A stretch of 44,128 nucleotides of DNA from JBNJDJ01 sp051744845 (GTDB taxonomy: Bacteria; Bacillota; Clostridia; Peptostreptococcales; Acidaminobacteraceae), in the NCBI GenBank assembly GCA_051744845.1, contig JBNJDJ010000009.1, positions 1-44,128 of the forward strand. The letters run 5' to 3'. Positions within the stretch are counted from its first letter, which is position 1. Every line of letters starts with the position of its first letter. Position numbers and translations under genes: made by a program. Below, piece by piece: positions 16,910 to 25,262 of the stretch. Below the pieces are notes generated by a model. It searched no databases. It had not been told where the DNA came from and was given only the letters and a program-made list of their open reading frames with translations.

Positions 16910-18271
16910 TTAATCTAACAAACCGCTATTTTTCACCCAATTTAATTTATTTTCTTGTTTTTTTCTAGCTATTGATAAAGCTTCACTAGGAACATCTTGA
17001 GTAATTGTTGAACCTGCAGCAACGTATCCTTTATTATGAATTGTTACTGGAGCTACTAAATTAGAATTACATCCAACAAAAGAATCATCTCCAACTTTTG
17101 TTTTAAATTTTTCTTTTCCATTATAATTTACAAATACAACTCCACATCCAATATTTACATTTTTTCCTATCTCCCCGTCTCCAATATATGATAAATGAGA
17201 TACCTTAGATCCATCTCCTACTGATGTATTTTTAACTTCAACAAAATCACCAATTTTAACTTCTTTACCAATCTTTGAATTAGGTCTTAAGTAAGCATAT
17301 GGACCTATTTTACTAGAATTTTCAACCTCACTATTAATAACAGTAGAATTTTTAACTTCTACATTATTACTAATTTTAGAATTATTAATAGTTGTATTTG
17401 GACCTATAATACAATTTTTACCAATACTTGTTTTTCCTGTTAAATATACCCCAGGTAAAATTATACTATCTTGCCCAATTTTTACATCTTTGCCTATAAA
17501 AACATTAGAGCTTTGTATTGTAACTCCATTTTCCATATGTTTATCTAATATTCTTTTAGTAAAAATCTTTTGAACATTAAACAAATCTTTTCTAGTATTA
17601 ACACCTGTTATTTCTTTATTGTCATCAATAATATAAGAGCCTACTTTTTTATTTTCAGATTTAAGTATACTTACAAGATCTGTTAAATAATATTCATTTT
17701 GACTATTATTATTATCTAACTTATCAAGTCCTTTTTTTAAATCAATAGCTTTTATACAGTATATACCAGAATTAATTTCATTAACTTTCTTTTCTTTGTC
17801 TGATGCATCTTTTTGTTCAACTATTTTTACTAAATTACCTTTTGAATCCTTTATAATTCTACCATATCCAAAAGGATTGTCAACTTTTGCCGATAAAACA
17901 GATATAACATTTCCGTTATCTTTATGATTTTTCACAAATTCATTTAAAGTATTAGATGTTAATAATGGAGTATCTCCATATACAATTAAAACATCTCCAT
18001 TATCTGGTAATTGATTTTGACACATCATAACTGCATGACCTGTACCTAACTGTTTATCTTGAATAACATAGTTTACTTTTCTATTTACTTCATTTTTTAC
18101 CATTTCTTTTTTATGACCAATTACAACCATTGATTTATTACAATCAACTGACTCTAATGAATCAATAACATGGTCTAGCATAGTTTTCCCAGCTACTTTA
18201 TGTAAAACTTTTGGTAAACTAGATTTCATTCTAGTTCCTTTTCCTGCTGCTAAAATAATTCCTGTTAACAT
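16910..18271 (-). CDS. glmU: Bifunctional GlmU (N-acetyltransferase/uridyltransferase)
   Basis: A 453-residue bifunctional enzyme making UDP-GlcNAc from GlcN-1-P. The N-terminal pyrophosphorylase domain opens with L-A-A-G-K-G-T-R-M and has the Lys of S-L-P-K-V-L-H. The C-terminal half is a left-handed β-helix of hexapeptide repeats (about 250-440) carrying the acetyltransferase site around the Y-I-G-D-G-E-I-G turn. UDP-GlcNAc feeds wall synthesis, linking it functionally to murC. The start ATG 18271 follows AAAAGGAG. It has its own intergenic region of 125 bases after the spoVG terminator. Confidence 0.98.
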   Translation of the reverse strand: MLTGIILAAGKGTRMKSSLPKVLHKVAGKTMLDHVIDSLESVDCNKSMVVIGHKKEMVKNEVNRKVNYVIQDKQLGTGHAVMMCQNQLPDNGDVLIVYGDTPLLTSNTLNEFVKNHKDNGNVISVLSAKVDNPFGYGRIIKDSKGNLVKIVEQKDASDKEKKVNEINSGIYCIKAIDLKKGLDKLDNNNSQNEYYLTDLVSILKSENKKVGSYIIDDNKEITGVNTRKDLFNVQKIFTKRILDKHMENGVTIQSSNVFIGKDVKIGQDSIILPGVYLTGKTSIGKNCIIGPNTTINNSKISNNVEVKNSTVINSEVENSSKIGPYAYLRPNSKIGKEVKIGDFVEVKNTSVGDGSKVSHLSYIGDGEIGKNVNIGCGVVFVNYNGKEKFKTKVGDDSFVGCNSNLVAPVTIHNKGYVAAGSTITQDVPSEALSIARKKQENKLNWVKNSGLLD

Positions 18272-18356
18272 AACATCTCCTTTTATTTATTTCAACTCTA
18301 CTATCATTTTACTATAATAATCAAAATTAAAAAAGACTTATACTAAAAAAATCTGT

Positions 18357-18389
18357 AAAAAAATAAAAGCATCTCAAAGAGATACTTTT
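18357..18389 (-). terminator. Intrinsic terminator after spoVG
   Basis: Minus strand stem of 11 bp including one G-U pair (AAAAGTATCTC / GAGATGCTTTT), 3-nt loop, then ATTTTTTT. Confidence 0.8.
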
Positions 18390-18396
18390 AACTATA

Positions 18397-18711
18397 TTAC
18401 GTAGTTGAAATATTTTGTTCAACTGTTACATCTTCTTCAGTTTCATTTTCTAATTTTTCTAATTCCTTTTCATAATGTTCAAAAATTATTTTTTCAATAT
18501 AACCTCTAGTTTCTGAATTAATAGGATGTGCAATGTCTCTGTAGCGTCCTTCCCCTATTCTTCTACTAGGCATTGCAACAAATAAACCTTTTTCACCATC
18601 AATTACTTTTATGTCGTGAACAACAAAACAATTATCAAAAGTAATTGAAACTACAGCTTTCATTTTCCCCTCTTTTTTAATCTTTCTTATTCTAACATCT
18701 GTAATATCCAC
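18397..18711 (-). CDS. spoVG: SpoVG family RNA/DNA-binding regulator
   Basis: A 104-residue protein matching SpoVG closely: M-D-I-T-D-V-R-I-R, then D-x-C-F-V-V-H-D-I-K-V-I-x-G, F-V-A-M-P-S-R-R, and R-D-I-A-H-P-I-N-S. The C-terminal tail is acidic and variable, as usual. Despite its name, SpoVG occurs in non-sporulating Firmicutes as a global nucleic-acid-binding regulator. Translation starts at a GTG (18709-18711) behind a run of Gs, GGGGGGACTAAA. It sits between purR and glmU, the ancestral order purR-spoVG-glmU. Confidence 0.97.
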   Translation of the reverse strand: MDITDVRIRKIKKEGKMKAVVSITFDNCFVVHDIKVIDGEKGLFVAMPSRRIGEGRYRDIAHPINSETRGYIEKIIFEHYEKELEKLENETEEDVTVEQNISTT

Positions 18712-18766
18712 TTTAGTCCCCCCTTTAAAATAAAAAACTTCTCACTTATTAATAATACATTCTAGA

Positions 18767-19600
18767 TTAATTATAAAAACCCTTTATTTTTTTAAAAAAA
18801 TTTTTATCGAGTTCAGCATTTACTCTATTTTTATCTATTTCTGTAAGTTTAATCAGGGAATTGTATTCTTTAACCATTTTATTATCTGAGTTATTAATAT
18901 CTATTAAAAAACATGTGCCTACAACAAAAGACTCTAATTCTTTAACTAAATTTTTCAATCCTTTAGCTGTTCCACCACCTCTAATAAAATCATCAACAAT
19001 CAAAATATTAGATCCTTTTTTTATACTTCTTTTAGATACAAACATTGTTTTAACTTTACCTGTAGAACCTGAAACATAATTTATCCCTAAAGTTGAACCT
19101 TCAGTTAATTTATTTTCATCTCGAGCAACTACTAAAGGGACATTTAAAAGTTCAGCTGTTATAGTTGCTAAAGGTATACCTTTAGTTTCTATAGTTAATA
19201 CATAGTCAATTTTTTTATCCTTATATAAATAAGAAAATACTTTCGCAACAGACTTTAAATACTTTGGAGTATATAAAATATCTAATGTATATACTAACCC
19301 TCCAGGTATAACTCTATCTTTTTCATTTATTTTATCAATAATTTTTTCTAAAACTTTTAAAATTTTATCTTTTTGAATTGACGGTATGTATTTAACTCCA
19401 CCAGAAGCACCTACTAAAGTAATAACTTCTCCCATATGTAATTTTTCAATAATTTCTTTAACAAATGTTATATCTTCAGAAACAGAAGATTTTGCAGCAC
19501 TAAATAATTTCGTAAAATATTTTAAATTATAAATTTTATTTGGATTATCTGTTAAAACTTTAATAATTCCACCTATACGTTCTTTTCTTTTTAACTTCAT
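18767..19600 (-). CDS. purR: Purine operon regulator PurR
   Basis: A 277-residue repressor: an N-terminal winged-helix domain (about 1-75) fused to a phosphoribosyltransferase-like domain with the PRPP motif I-L-I-V-D-D-F-I-R-G-G-G-T-A around residues 203-216. In Bacillus, PRPP releases PurR from PurBox DNA of purine genes. I see no canonical PurBox (CCGAAC core) near this gene. Two palindromes in the purR-murC gap are candidates for other control. The start ATG 19600 follows AAAGGAGG. Encoded with prs in one block, so effector synthesis and sensing are linked. Confidence 0.96.
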   Translation of the reverse strand: MKLKRKERIGGIIKVLTDNPNKIYNLKYFTKLFSAAKSSVSEDITFVKEIIEKLHMGEVITLVGASGGVKYIPSIQKDKILKVLEKIIDKINEKDRVIPGGLVYTLDILYTPKYLKSVAKVFSYLYKDKKIDYVLTIETKGIPLATITAELLNVPLVVARDENKLTEGSTLGINYVSGSTGKVKTMFVSKRSIKKGSNILIVDDFIRGGGTAKGLKNLVKELESFVVGTCFLIDINNSDNKMVKEYNSLIKLTEIDKNRVNAELDKNFFKKIKGFYN

Positions 19601-19622
19601 TTTAAATCCTCCTTTAATTTAA

Positions 19623-19638
19623 TTAGATTAAAATCTAA
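19623..19638. repeat. Inverted repeat in the purR leader region
   Basis: TTAGATT-AA-AATCTAA, a perfect 7-bp inverted repeat about 25 bases before the purR start codon. It may be an autoregulatory site, but AT-rich context makes chance plausible. Confidence 0.3.
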
Positions 19639-19675
19639 ATCAAATTACTAAACATTTATTTTCTAAACTGTTTTT

Positions 19676-19685
19676 AACGTACGTT
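19676..19685. repeat. Palindrome in the purR-murC divergent region
   Basis: AACGTACGTT, a perfect 10-bp palindrome with unusual GC content for this intergenic region, midway between the divergent purR and murC starts. Operator function is a guess. Confidence 0.3.
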
Positions 19686-19819
19686 TTAATGTATTATAAT
19701 CATTTTATTCGTTTTTTGTTAAATTATCAAGATATTTTAATTATTTTTAATAATTGAACCTTTTTAACTTCAAAAATAGTAGAAATTAAAAAAAGTTTTT
19801 TAAATTACATTAAATATGG

Positions 19820-19825
19820 TATACT
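19820..19825 (+). promoter_or_regulatory. Extended -10 promoter of murC
   Basis: TGG-TATACT: TATACT preceded by a TG in the extended -10 position, 38 bases before the murC start. The -35 region is only T-rich. Confidence 0.55.
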
Positions 19826-19862
19826 CATAATGTTATAAAAATTAATGATTAAGGAGAGGATT

Positions 19863-21233
19863 ATGATTAATTTGAATACAGATATGCATATTCACTTTAT
19901 CGGAATAGGAGGTATAGGGAATAGTGCAATTGCTAAGATTTTATTAAATCAAGGCTTTAAGGTCTCAGGCTCTGATCTTAAAAAAAGTGATATAACACAA
20001 GATTTATCTCAAAAAGGAGCTATAATTAATATTGGACATAAAAAGGAACATGTTCAAAATGCAGATTTAGTTGTTTTCTCTTCAGCAATAACAAATAAAA
20101 ACCCAGAGATGATTCAAGCTGAAAATCAAAATATAAAAACTATAAATAGAGCAGAGATGTTAGGTTATTTAATTGATGAATATAAAAAATCAATTGCAGT
20201 AAGTGGTACACACGGTAAAACGACCACAACATCTATGATTACACATATAATGAATGAACTAGAGTTAAATCCTACTGCTTTAATAGGTGGTAATTTAGAA
20301 TCTATTAATGGTAATACTGCAATTGGTAAAAAAGAGGATATTATTATTACCGAAGCTTGTGAATATAAAAAAAATTTCTTAAATCTTAAACCAACTTATG
20401 GAATTATTTTAAATATAGAAGAAGATCATTTAGATTATTTCGAAGATATTAATGATATTGCTGAAAGTTTTATTGAATTTGCAAAAAATATAGATAAAGA
20501 TGGAGCATTAATCGTTAATAACGATAATTACAATACTAAAAGAATTGAACAATACATTGAAACTAACTATATAACTATTGGAATAGAACAAGAAAGCGAT
20601 TATCAAGCTAAAAATATTACTTTTGACAATAATAGTTTTCCAACATTTGAAATTTATAAAAGCGAAGAATCTCTTGGAAAATGCACTCTTAACGTCCCTG
20701 GAAAGCATAACATATATAATGCATTATCAGCTATTGTTTTATCAAATATTTTTATAAATGATATAAATAAAGTGATAAATGCTATATCATCTTTCAAAGG
20801 AGTTCACAGAAGATTTGAATTCAAAGGAGAATTTAATAAGGCTAAAATTGTAGATGACTATGCCCATCATCCTACTGAAATTAAAGCCACATTAAATGCT
20901 GCTAAAAAAATGTCATATAAAAAAATAAGATGTGTCTTTCAACCACATACTTTTTCAAGAACAAAAGAGCTATTAAATGAATTTGCTATTGCATTTAAAG
21001 AGGCTGACGAAATAATAATTACCGATATATATGCTGCAAGAGAAGAAAATACTTTTGACATTTCTTCAAAAGATTTAGTCAAAGAGATTAATAAAAATCA
21101 TTCTAATGTTAATTATATTGGTTCATTAAAAGATTGTAGTAAATTTTTAGAAGAAAATATTAAAGAAAACGAACTTATTTTATTACTTGGTGCAGGCGAT
21201 ATTAATAAAATAAGCGATTATTTATTAAAATAG
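19863..21233 (+). CDS. murC: UDP-N-acetylmuramate--L-alanine ligase MurC
   Basis: A 456-residue ATP-dependent ligase that adds the first L-Ala to UDP-MurNAc. Motifs: the nucleotide loop H-F-I-G-I-G-G-I-G near the N-terminus, the Mur ligase P-loop S-G-T-H-G-K-T-T-T around 110-118, E-A-C-E-Y, an E-x-D-H-L-D-Y segment, and D-D-Y-A-H-H-P-T-E in the C-terminal domain. I start it at ATG 19863 because AAGGAGAGG lies directly upstream. The earlier in-frame ATG at 19845 lies upstream of that site and has none of its own. It is monocistronic on the plus strand, with an extended -10 promoter and its own terminator. Confidence 0.97.
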   Translation: MINLNTDMHIHFIGIGGIGNSAIAKILLNQGFKVSGSDLKKSDITQDLSQKGAIINIGHKKEHVQNADLVVFSSAITNKNPEMIQAENQNIKTINRAEMLGYLIDEYKKSIAVSGTHGKTTTTSMITHIMNELELNPTALIGGNLESINGNTAIGKKEDIIITEACEYKKNFLNLKPTYGIILNIEEDHLDYFEDINDIAESFIEFAKNIDKDGALIVNNDNYNTKRIEQYIETNYITIGIEQESDYQAKNITFDNNSFPTFEIYKSEESLGKCTLNVPGKHNIYNALSAIVLSNIFINDINKVINAISSFKGVHRRFEFKGEFNKAKIVDDYAHHPTEIKATLNAAKKMSYKKIRCVFQPHTFSRTKELLNEFAIAFKEADEIIITDIYAAREENTFDISSKDLVKEINKNHSNVNYIGSLKDCSKFLEENIKENELILLLGAGDINKISDYLLK

Positions 21234-21241
21234 CAATTATT

Positions 21242-21270
21242 AAACTTCCTTTGTAATAGGAAGTTTTTTT
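21242..21270 (+). terminator. murC terminator
   Basis: AAACTTCCT / AGGAAGTTT with a 7-nt loop followed by a T run, just after the murC stop. Confidence 0.85.
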
Positions 21271-21273
21271 ATT

Positions 21274-21310
21274 AAAAAAAAATCAATTTATCTTTAAAGA
21301 TAAATTGATT
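21274..21310 (-). terminator. Terminator of the LCP gene
   Basis: A perfect long inverted repeat, 21281-21310 (AATCAATTTATC and its complement), followed on the minus strand by a long T run. It ends the LCP gene and faces the murC terminator. Confidence 0.85.
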
Positions 21311-21316
21311 AATTAT

Positions 21317-22267
21317 TTATTTTCTAGAGTAAATCTTTTCAAACATTTTTTCCATTTCTCCAGGATGATGAATATAAACAGATAAATTATTAACTGTATC
21401 TACTTCTCCTGGTATTTGGTAAGTCTTTAAATCTTTCATTTGAAAATCTTTTGCTTTATAAGCTAGATTGATAATCTTTCCAGCTTTCATATCAGTTTGT
21501 ACATAATTCAAACTTGTTTTTACTACTCTAGGAAGTTTAAGTCCTAATGCTTTATCTATTGCTTTTTTCAAAAAATCTTGTTGTCTTGAAATTCTATTAA
21601 TATCGCCTAAATTCTTCCCATCATTATTTTTTCTCCATCTTAAATATTTTAAAGCATCTTTACCATTCAAATGATGATTCCCCTTTTCAAAATGAATATG
21701 TAACGGTGGGTCAGAATAAGGATCATCATAATTCATCTTTTGTGATACATATACATTTATTCCACCTATAACATCTACAATAGATTCTACTCCATCATAA
21801 TCTATTTTTACATAAGCATCTATTGGTACATTAAGAAAGTTTTCTAAATAAGCTTTCATCCCTTTAGAACCACCATTTTGATCAAAACCATATACAGCAT
21901 TAATTTTATGTTGTCCTGGTGCACCATATCCTTTTACGTTATGGTAAGTATCTCTAGGAATAGAAATCATATCTAATAAATCATTGTCAGGATCATAACT
22001 AACTAGCATAATTGTATCAGCTCTAAACCCTTCTACTCCAAATGCTAATACATTTATTCTATTAGAATCTTCTATTAATTTTTCTAGTTTAGTTTTTTCT
22101 TCTTTTTTTTCTTTTTCTTCAACATTAACTACATTATCCTCTATAATCTCTACTTCTATATCTTCTTCATTATCAACTTGATATTTATTAAATGCATAAA
22201 TCCCTGAAGCAAACATTAATCCGAAACACAAAGTCGCTATAAAAAATACTTTTAAAAATGTTTTCAT
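21317..22267 (-). CDS. LytR-CpsA-Psr (LCP) family wall-polymer ligase
   Basis: A 316-residue protein with a single N-terminal TM segment (about 6-26), an acidic/Lys-rich linker (about 35-65) and an extracellular LCP domain. Conserved pieces are M-L-V-S-Y-D-P, S-I-P-R-D-T, H-K-I-N-A-V-Y-G, and a L-R-W-R-K stretch followed by D-I-N-R-I-S-R-Q-Q. The arginines and aspartates bind the polyprenyl pyrophosphate. LCP enzymes transfer glycopolymers from undecaprenyl carriers to peptidoglycan, which indicates a wall polymer in this organism. The start ATG 22267 follows AAGGG. A candidate promoter lies upstream. Confidence 0.93.
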   Translation of the reverse strand: MKTFLKVFFIATLCFGLMFASGIYAFNKYQVDNEEDIEVEIIEDNVVNVEEKEKKEEKTKLEKLIEDSNRINVLAFGVEGFRADTIMLVSYDPDNDLLDMISIPRDTYHNVKGYGAPGQHKINAVYGFDQNGGSKGMKAYLENFLNVPIDAYVKIDYDGVESIVDVIGGINVYVSQKMNYDDPYSDPPLHIHFEKGNHHLNGKDALKYLRWRKNNDGKNLGDINRISRQQDFLKKAIDKALGLKLPRVVKTSLNYVQTDMKAGKIINLAYKAKDFQMKDLKTYQIPGEVDTVNNLSVYIHHPGEMEKMFEKIYSRK

Positions 22268-22299
22268 AAATCATTACCCTTTCTTTTAATCTACACTAA

Positions 22300-22327
22300 A
22301 TGATATCATATTTTTTAAAAAAATCAA
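22300..22327 (-). promoter_or_regulatory. Candidate promoter of the LCP gene
   Basis: Minus strand TTGATT (22327-22322), 16-nt spacer, TATCAT (22305-22300) preceded by TGA. Confidence 0.45.
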
Positions 22328-22345
22328 TTACAAACATATTACAAT

Positions 22346-23464
22346 TTAGTATAAATCTTTAGCTATAATTTTTTCTCTTATATAATTGCTAATAAATGAA
22401 ACTATAATAACATATATAGCTATGTCAAAATCATAATTAAATATACCTATACCTAGAAAACTAGCACTTATAGGAGCATCTGAAAAACCACTATAAAAGC
22501 CTACTATACATATACCTATTAAAAAATAAAATGGCAATTTGAAAATATCTAAAAATAACAAACCTGTTATTGCCCCAATTATAATTCCAGGTAAAAAGGC
22601 TCCGCCATATCCACCAAAATTTAAAGATAAGTTAGTAATTAAAATTTTTATTAATATTAAAATCAAAATATAACTAAAAGAATAATCTTTTAACTTTAAA
22701 ATTTTTATAGTATCAAAATGAATACTAAAAAGTTCAGGAAATTTATAACTAATAATAGATAAAAAAATTCCAACTAATATAGTAGTTACAAAAGGTTTCT
22801 TAAATATCAATCTATCTTTACTAAAAAACAGACTTTTAACATATACAGCGGAAAAAGAACCTAGAGTTATTCCTATAATTATTATTTTAATTAAATTGTT
22901 AAAACTCAAATTCAAATCGATTAAATAGTTTATAAAAGGGTTTAATTCAAAAACAAATTTACTGAAAATATAACTAGACAAAGTTACTACTAAAATATAA
23001 AAAATATTTTTAAAATTTATTTTTTTTATAAAAATTTCTATTACAAAGAATATTGCAAAAAGTGGAAAACCAAAATAACTTGTCATAATCCCAGATACTA
23101 ATGATGCATTTGTTAAATTAAGATCTATAGCTGTTATTTTTTGATCAATATATTTTGAAATAAATTTAGATATATATATTATTATACCTAGCATTCCTAC
23201 CGAAAAACCAGTCCATATAGATAATAATCCAGCTAAAATAATAATAAATTCTTTTCTAAAATCAAAACTAGAGTTAAGTTTTATTTTATGAAAACCACTA
23301 TCATTTTTTAAATAATACCTATTAATAATTCCTAAAATAATTGCCCCTAAAATAGGAATGTAAATAAATATTGAAATTTCAAAATATCCTTTTAAATAAT
23401 TAGTTATAAACTTTAAAATGTTTGCAAATAAACTACTTAATATCCCTAATAATAAATATATCAT
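22346..23464 (-). CDS. Divergent ClC-type chloride channel/transporter
   Basis: A 372-residue polytopic protein with about ten hydrophobic helices. ClC identity rests on G-Y-G-G-A-F-L-P (about 284-292, the GxFxP anion motif), the G-F-P-L-F-A-I-F-F-V-I-E helix, and S-D-A-P-I-S-A-S-F near the C-terminus. The GSGIP motif is degraded to D-S-G-F-H (about 55-59). The GREGP motif carrying the gating glutamate is replaced by T-G-F-S-V-G-M-L-G (about 85-93). There are no CBS domains. I chose ATG 23464, behind AAAAGG, over an upstream TTG that would overlap the preceding gene. It follows the small membrane gene by 10 bases. Loss of the gating glutamate suggests an uncoupled anion channel (inference). 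Confidence 0.82.
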   Translation of the reverse strand: MIYLLLGILSSLFANILKFITNYLKGYFEISIFIYIPILGAIILGIINRYYLKNDSGFHKIKLNSSFDFRKEFIIILAGLLSIWTGFSVGMLGIIIYISKFISKYIDQKITAIDLNLTNASLVSGIMTSYFGFPLFAIFFVIEIFIKKINFKNIFYILVVTLSSYIFSKFVFELNPFINYLIDLNLSFNNLIKIIIIGITLGSFSAVYVKSLFFSKDRLIFKKPFVTTILVGIFLSIISYKFPELFSIHFDTIKILKLKDYSFSYILILILIKILITNLSLNFGGYGGAFLPGIIIGAITGLLFLDIFKLPFYFLIGICIVGFYSGFSDAPISASFLGIGIFNYDFDIAIYVIIVSFISNYIREKIIAKDLY

Positions 23465-23474
23465 AAAATACCTT

Positions 23475-23879
23475 TTATATATGGAAAATAGCTTCAATCA
23501 AAAAACCGTACGCAATTAATAAAACACCTATAATTGCCGGTACCCAACCTTTATCTCCTAAGATTTTATTATCATCATCTAAATCAAAATGTGGTTTTAA
23601 AATCCCAAAAAATCCTCCATCATCCTGATAAGATTTATTATCATCTTTAGAACTTAACTCATACCTTCCTGCTGAAAAAAATTTAAACCTATCACTTGGA
23701 GTTCCAATAAATTGTAAAGCAGAATATGCCAAAAAAATCACTCCAATAATTATAAAACTTATATAATGCCCTTTAAAAATTGGCCAGTCATTAAAAAACG
23801 TTAATATTAAGCCTAAAACAGAAGCTAAAACTGCCCATAAAATAACTTTTTTTATTAATTTCAGAATCTTTTGAATCAT
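23475..23879 (-). CDS. Small membrane protein of unknown function
   Basis: A 134-residue protein I do not recognise with confidence. It has hydrophobic segments at about 11-28, 38-57 and 112-132. Between the last two lies a soluble loop rich in Asp, Gly and Ser (about 60-105), with D-D-D-N-K and G-D-K-G-W motifs. It starts at ATG 23879 behind AAAGAGG and ends 10 bases before the ClC start, so the two are probably translated from one mRNA. A partner or regulatory role for the ClC protein is possible but unsupported beyond the coupling. It diverges from the EamA gene. Confidence 0.7.
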   Translation of the reverse strand: MIQKILKLIKKVILWAVLASVLGLILTFFNDWPIFKGHYISFIIIGVIFLAYSALQFIGTPSDRFKFFSAGRYELSSKDDNKSYQDDGGFFGILKPHFDLDDDNKILGDKGWVPAIIGVLLIAYGFLIEAIFHI

Positions 23880-23941
23880 ATTTTACCTCTTTCCTTTTTT
23901 AAAATTTTAGGTTATAGTAATATTAAATAGAAAGGAGAAAA

Positions 23942-24790
23942 ATGAAAGATAAAAACAAAGGAATTATATATATATCTATATCTGCACTTATGTTTTCATT
24001 AATGGCAGTATTTGTTAAACTAACACCAAATATTCCAGTTGCAGAAAAAATTTTTTTTAGAAACTCTTTAGGTTTAATACCTATTTTAATTAATGTAAAA
24101 AAAACAGATATATCTTTAAAACCTAACAATACTAAACTAGTTATACTTAGATCGACTTTTGGAGTACTAGGAATATTTAGTTATTATACTGCACTAGAAC
24201 TTTTAAATTTAGCAGATGCAGTAATTTTAAATAAATTATCTCCCTTTTTTGTTTTAATATTATCATTTGTTTTCTTAAAAGAAAACATTTCAAAAAAACA
24301 AATCTTCGCATTAATATTTGCATTAATAGGAGCATTATTAGTAATTCAACCTAAGTTTGATCTGTCAATAGTTCCAACATTAATTGGTGTTTTATCAGGT
24401 TTTCTAGCTGGTTGTTCATATACTACTGTAAGAAAATTAAGTGAAAGTGATCATCCACTAGTAATAGTTTTTTACTTTGCTTTAATTACAACTATTGCTA
24501 TGATACCAGTAATGATTTTTAATAATCAATTTGTTATTCCAACATTAAAACAATTTATACTTTTATCTATGATAGCATTAAGTGCTTTAATTGCACAATT
24601 ATTTATGACTAATGCATATAGACATGCTCCTGCAGGAGAATTGGCTATATATTCATATTTAAATATAATTTTTTCATTAATATTCGGAATAATAATTTGG
24701 AGTGAAGTCCCTGGTATTTTGACATTTACTGGAGCTATTTTCATTTTATCAGCTGGATATATTAATTACATTTCAAAAAAGAAAGCTTAA
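23942..24790 (+). CDS. EamA/DMT-superfamily transporter
   Basis: A 282-residue transporter with ten hydrophobic helices arranged as two EamA repeats of five. The first repeat starts near G-I-I-Y-I-S-I-S-A-L-M-F-S and contains a F-F-R-N-S-L-G motif. The second ends in W-S-E-V-P and G-x-x-x-I-x-x-x-G. Family members export or import small metabolites, but the substrate cannot be predicted. The start ATG 23942 follows AAAGGAG. It is a single gene on the plus strand, ending in a bidirectional terminator shared with lspA. Confidence 0.9.
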   Translation: MKDKNKGIIYISISALMFSLMAVFVKLTPNIPVAEKIFFRNSLGLIPILINVKKTDISLKPNNTKLVILRSTFGVLGIFSYYTALELLNLADAVILNKLSPFFVLILSFVFLKENISKKQIFALIFALIGALLVIQPKFDLSIVPTLIGVLSGFLAGCSYTTVRKLSESDHPLVIVFYFALITTIAMIPVMIFNNQFVIPTLKQFILLSMIALSALIAQLFMTNAYRHAPAGELAIYSYLNIIFSLIFGIIIWSEVPGILTFTGAIFILSAGYINYISKKKA

Positions 24791-24805
24791 ATGCTTTCTT
24801 TTTTT
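24775..24805. terminator. Bidirectional terminator between EamA gene and lspA
   Basis: AAAGAAAGC / GCTTTCTTT with A run on the left and T run on the right. It overlaps the ends of both convergent genes. Confidence 0.8.
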
Positions 24806-25250
24806 ATATTTTATCAAAAATAATTAGATACCCTAAAAAAATAGTTCCTACAACTATAAAAGAATCTGCTATATTAAAAATCGCAAAATCCATAAACTGA
24901 ACATCAAAATAATCTATTACATAATTTAACCGAACTCTGTCAATTAAATTTCCTATAGCTCCTCCTAGTATAAAGCTTAAAGATAACTTATAAAAAAACT
25001 TTCCATTTGTTTGAACCTCTTTAAAAAGCATATATATTAAAAACAATATAACAATACCTGTAATTGATTGTAAGAAAAATTGTTTACCTCTTAATATACT
25101 AAAAGCTGCACCTGTGTTTTGTGCATAAGTCAAGTTCAAAATCTTTGGTATTACATCTATAGATGGCTGATTGAATAAATATTTTACAGCTAAAAATTTA
25201 CTTGTCTGATCAATAATAACTATGATGATTGTAATAATAAAAAATAACAT
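24804..25250 (-). CDS. lspA: Lipoprotein signal peptidase LspA
   Basis: A 148-residue aspartyl protease with four TM helices that cleaves prolipoprotein signal peptides such as that of PrsA in this window. Signature motifs: D-Q-x-S-K near the N-terminus, N-T-G-A-A-F-S, G-N-L-I-D-R-V with the first catalytic Asp, V-I-D-Y-F, and F-N-I-A-D-S-F with the second catalytic Asp. The start ATG 25250 follows TTGGAGG. It lies 12 bases after the cardiolipin synthase gene, on the same strand. Confidence 0.97.
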   Translation of the reverse strand: MLFFIITIIIVIIDQTSKFLAVKYLFNQPSIDVIPKILNLTYAQNTGAAFSILRGKQFFLQSITGIVILFLIYMLFKEVQTNGKFFYKLSLSFILGGAIGNLIDRVRLNYVIDYFDVQFMDFAIFNIADSFIVVGTIFLGYLIIFDKI

Positions 25251-25262
25251 ATATCCTCCAAT

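Noticed and set aside
23465..23497. Longer ClC start at TTG 23497
   Set aside because: It would overlap the upstream gene by 23 bases. ATG 23464 has an AAAAGG site at proper spacing and no overlap.
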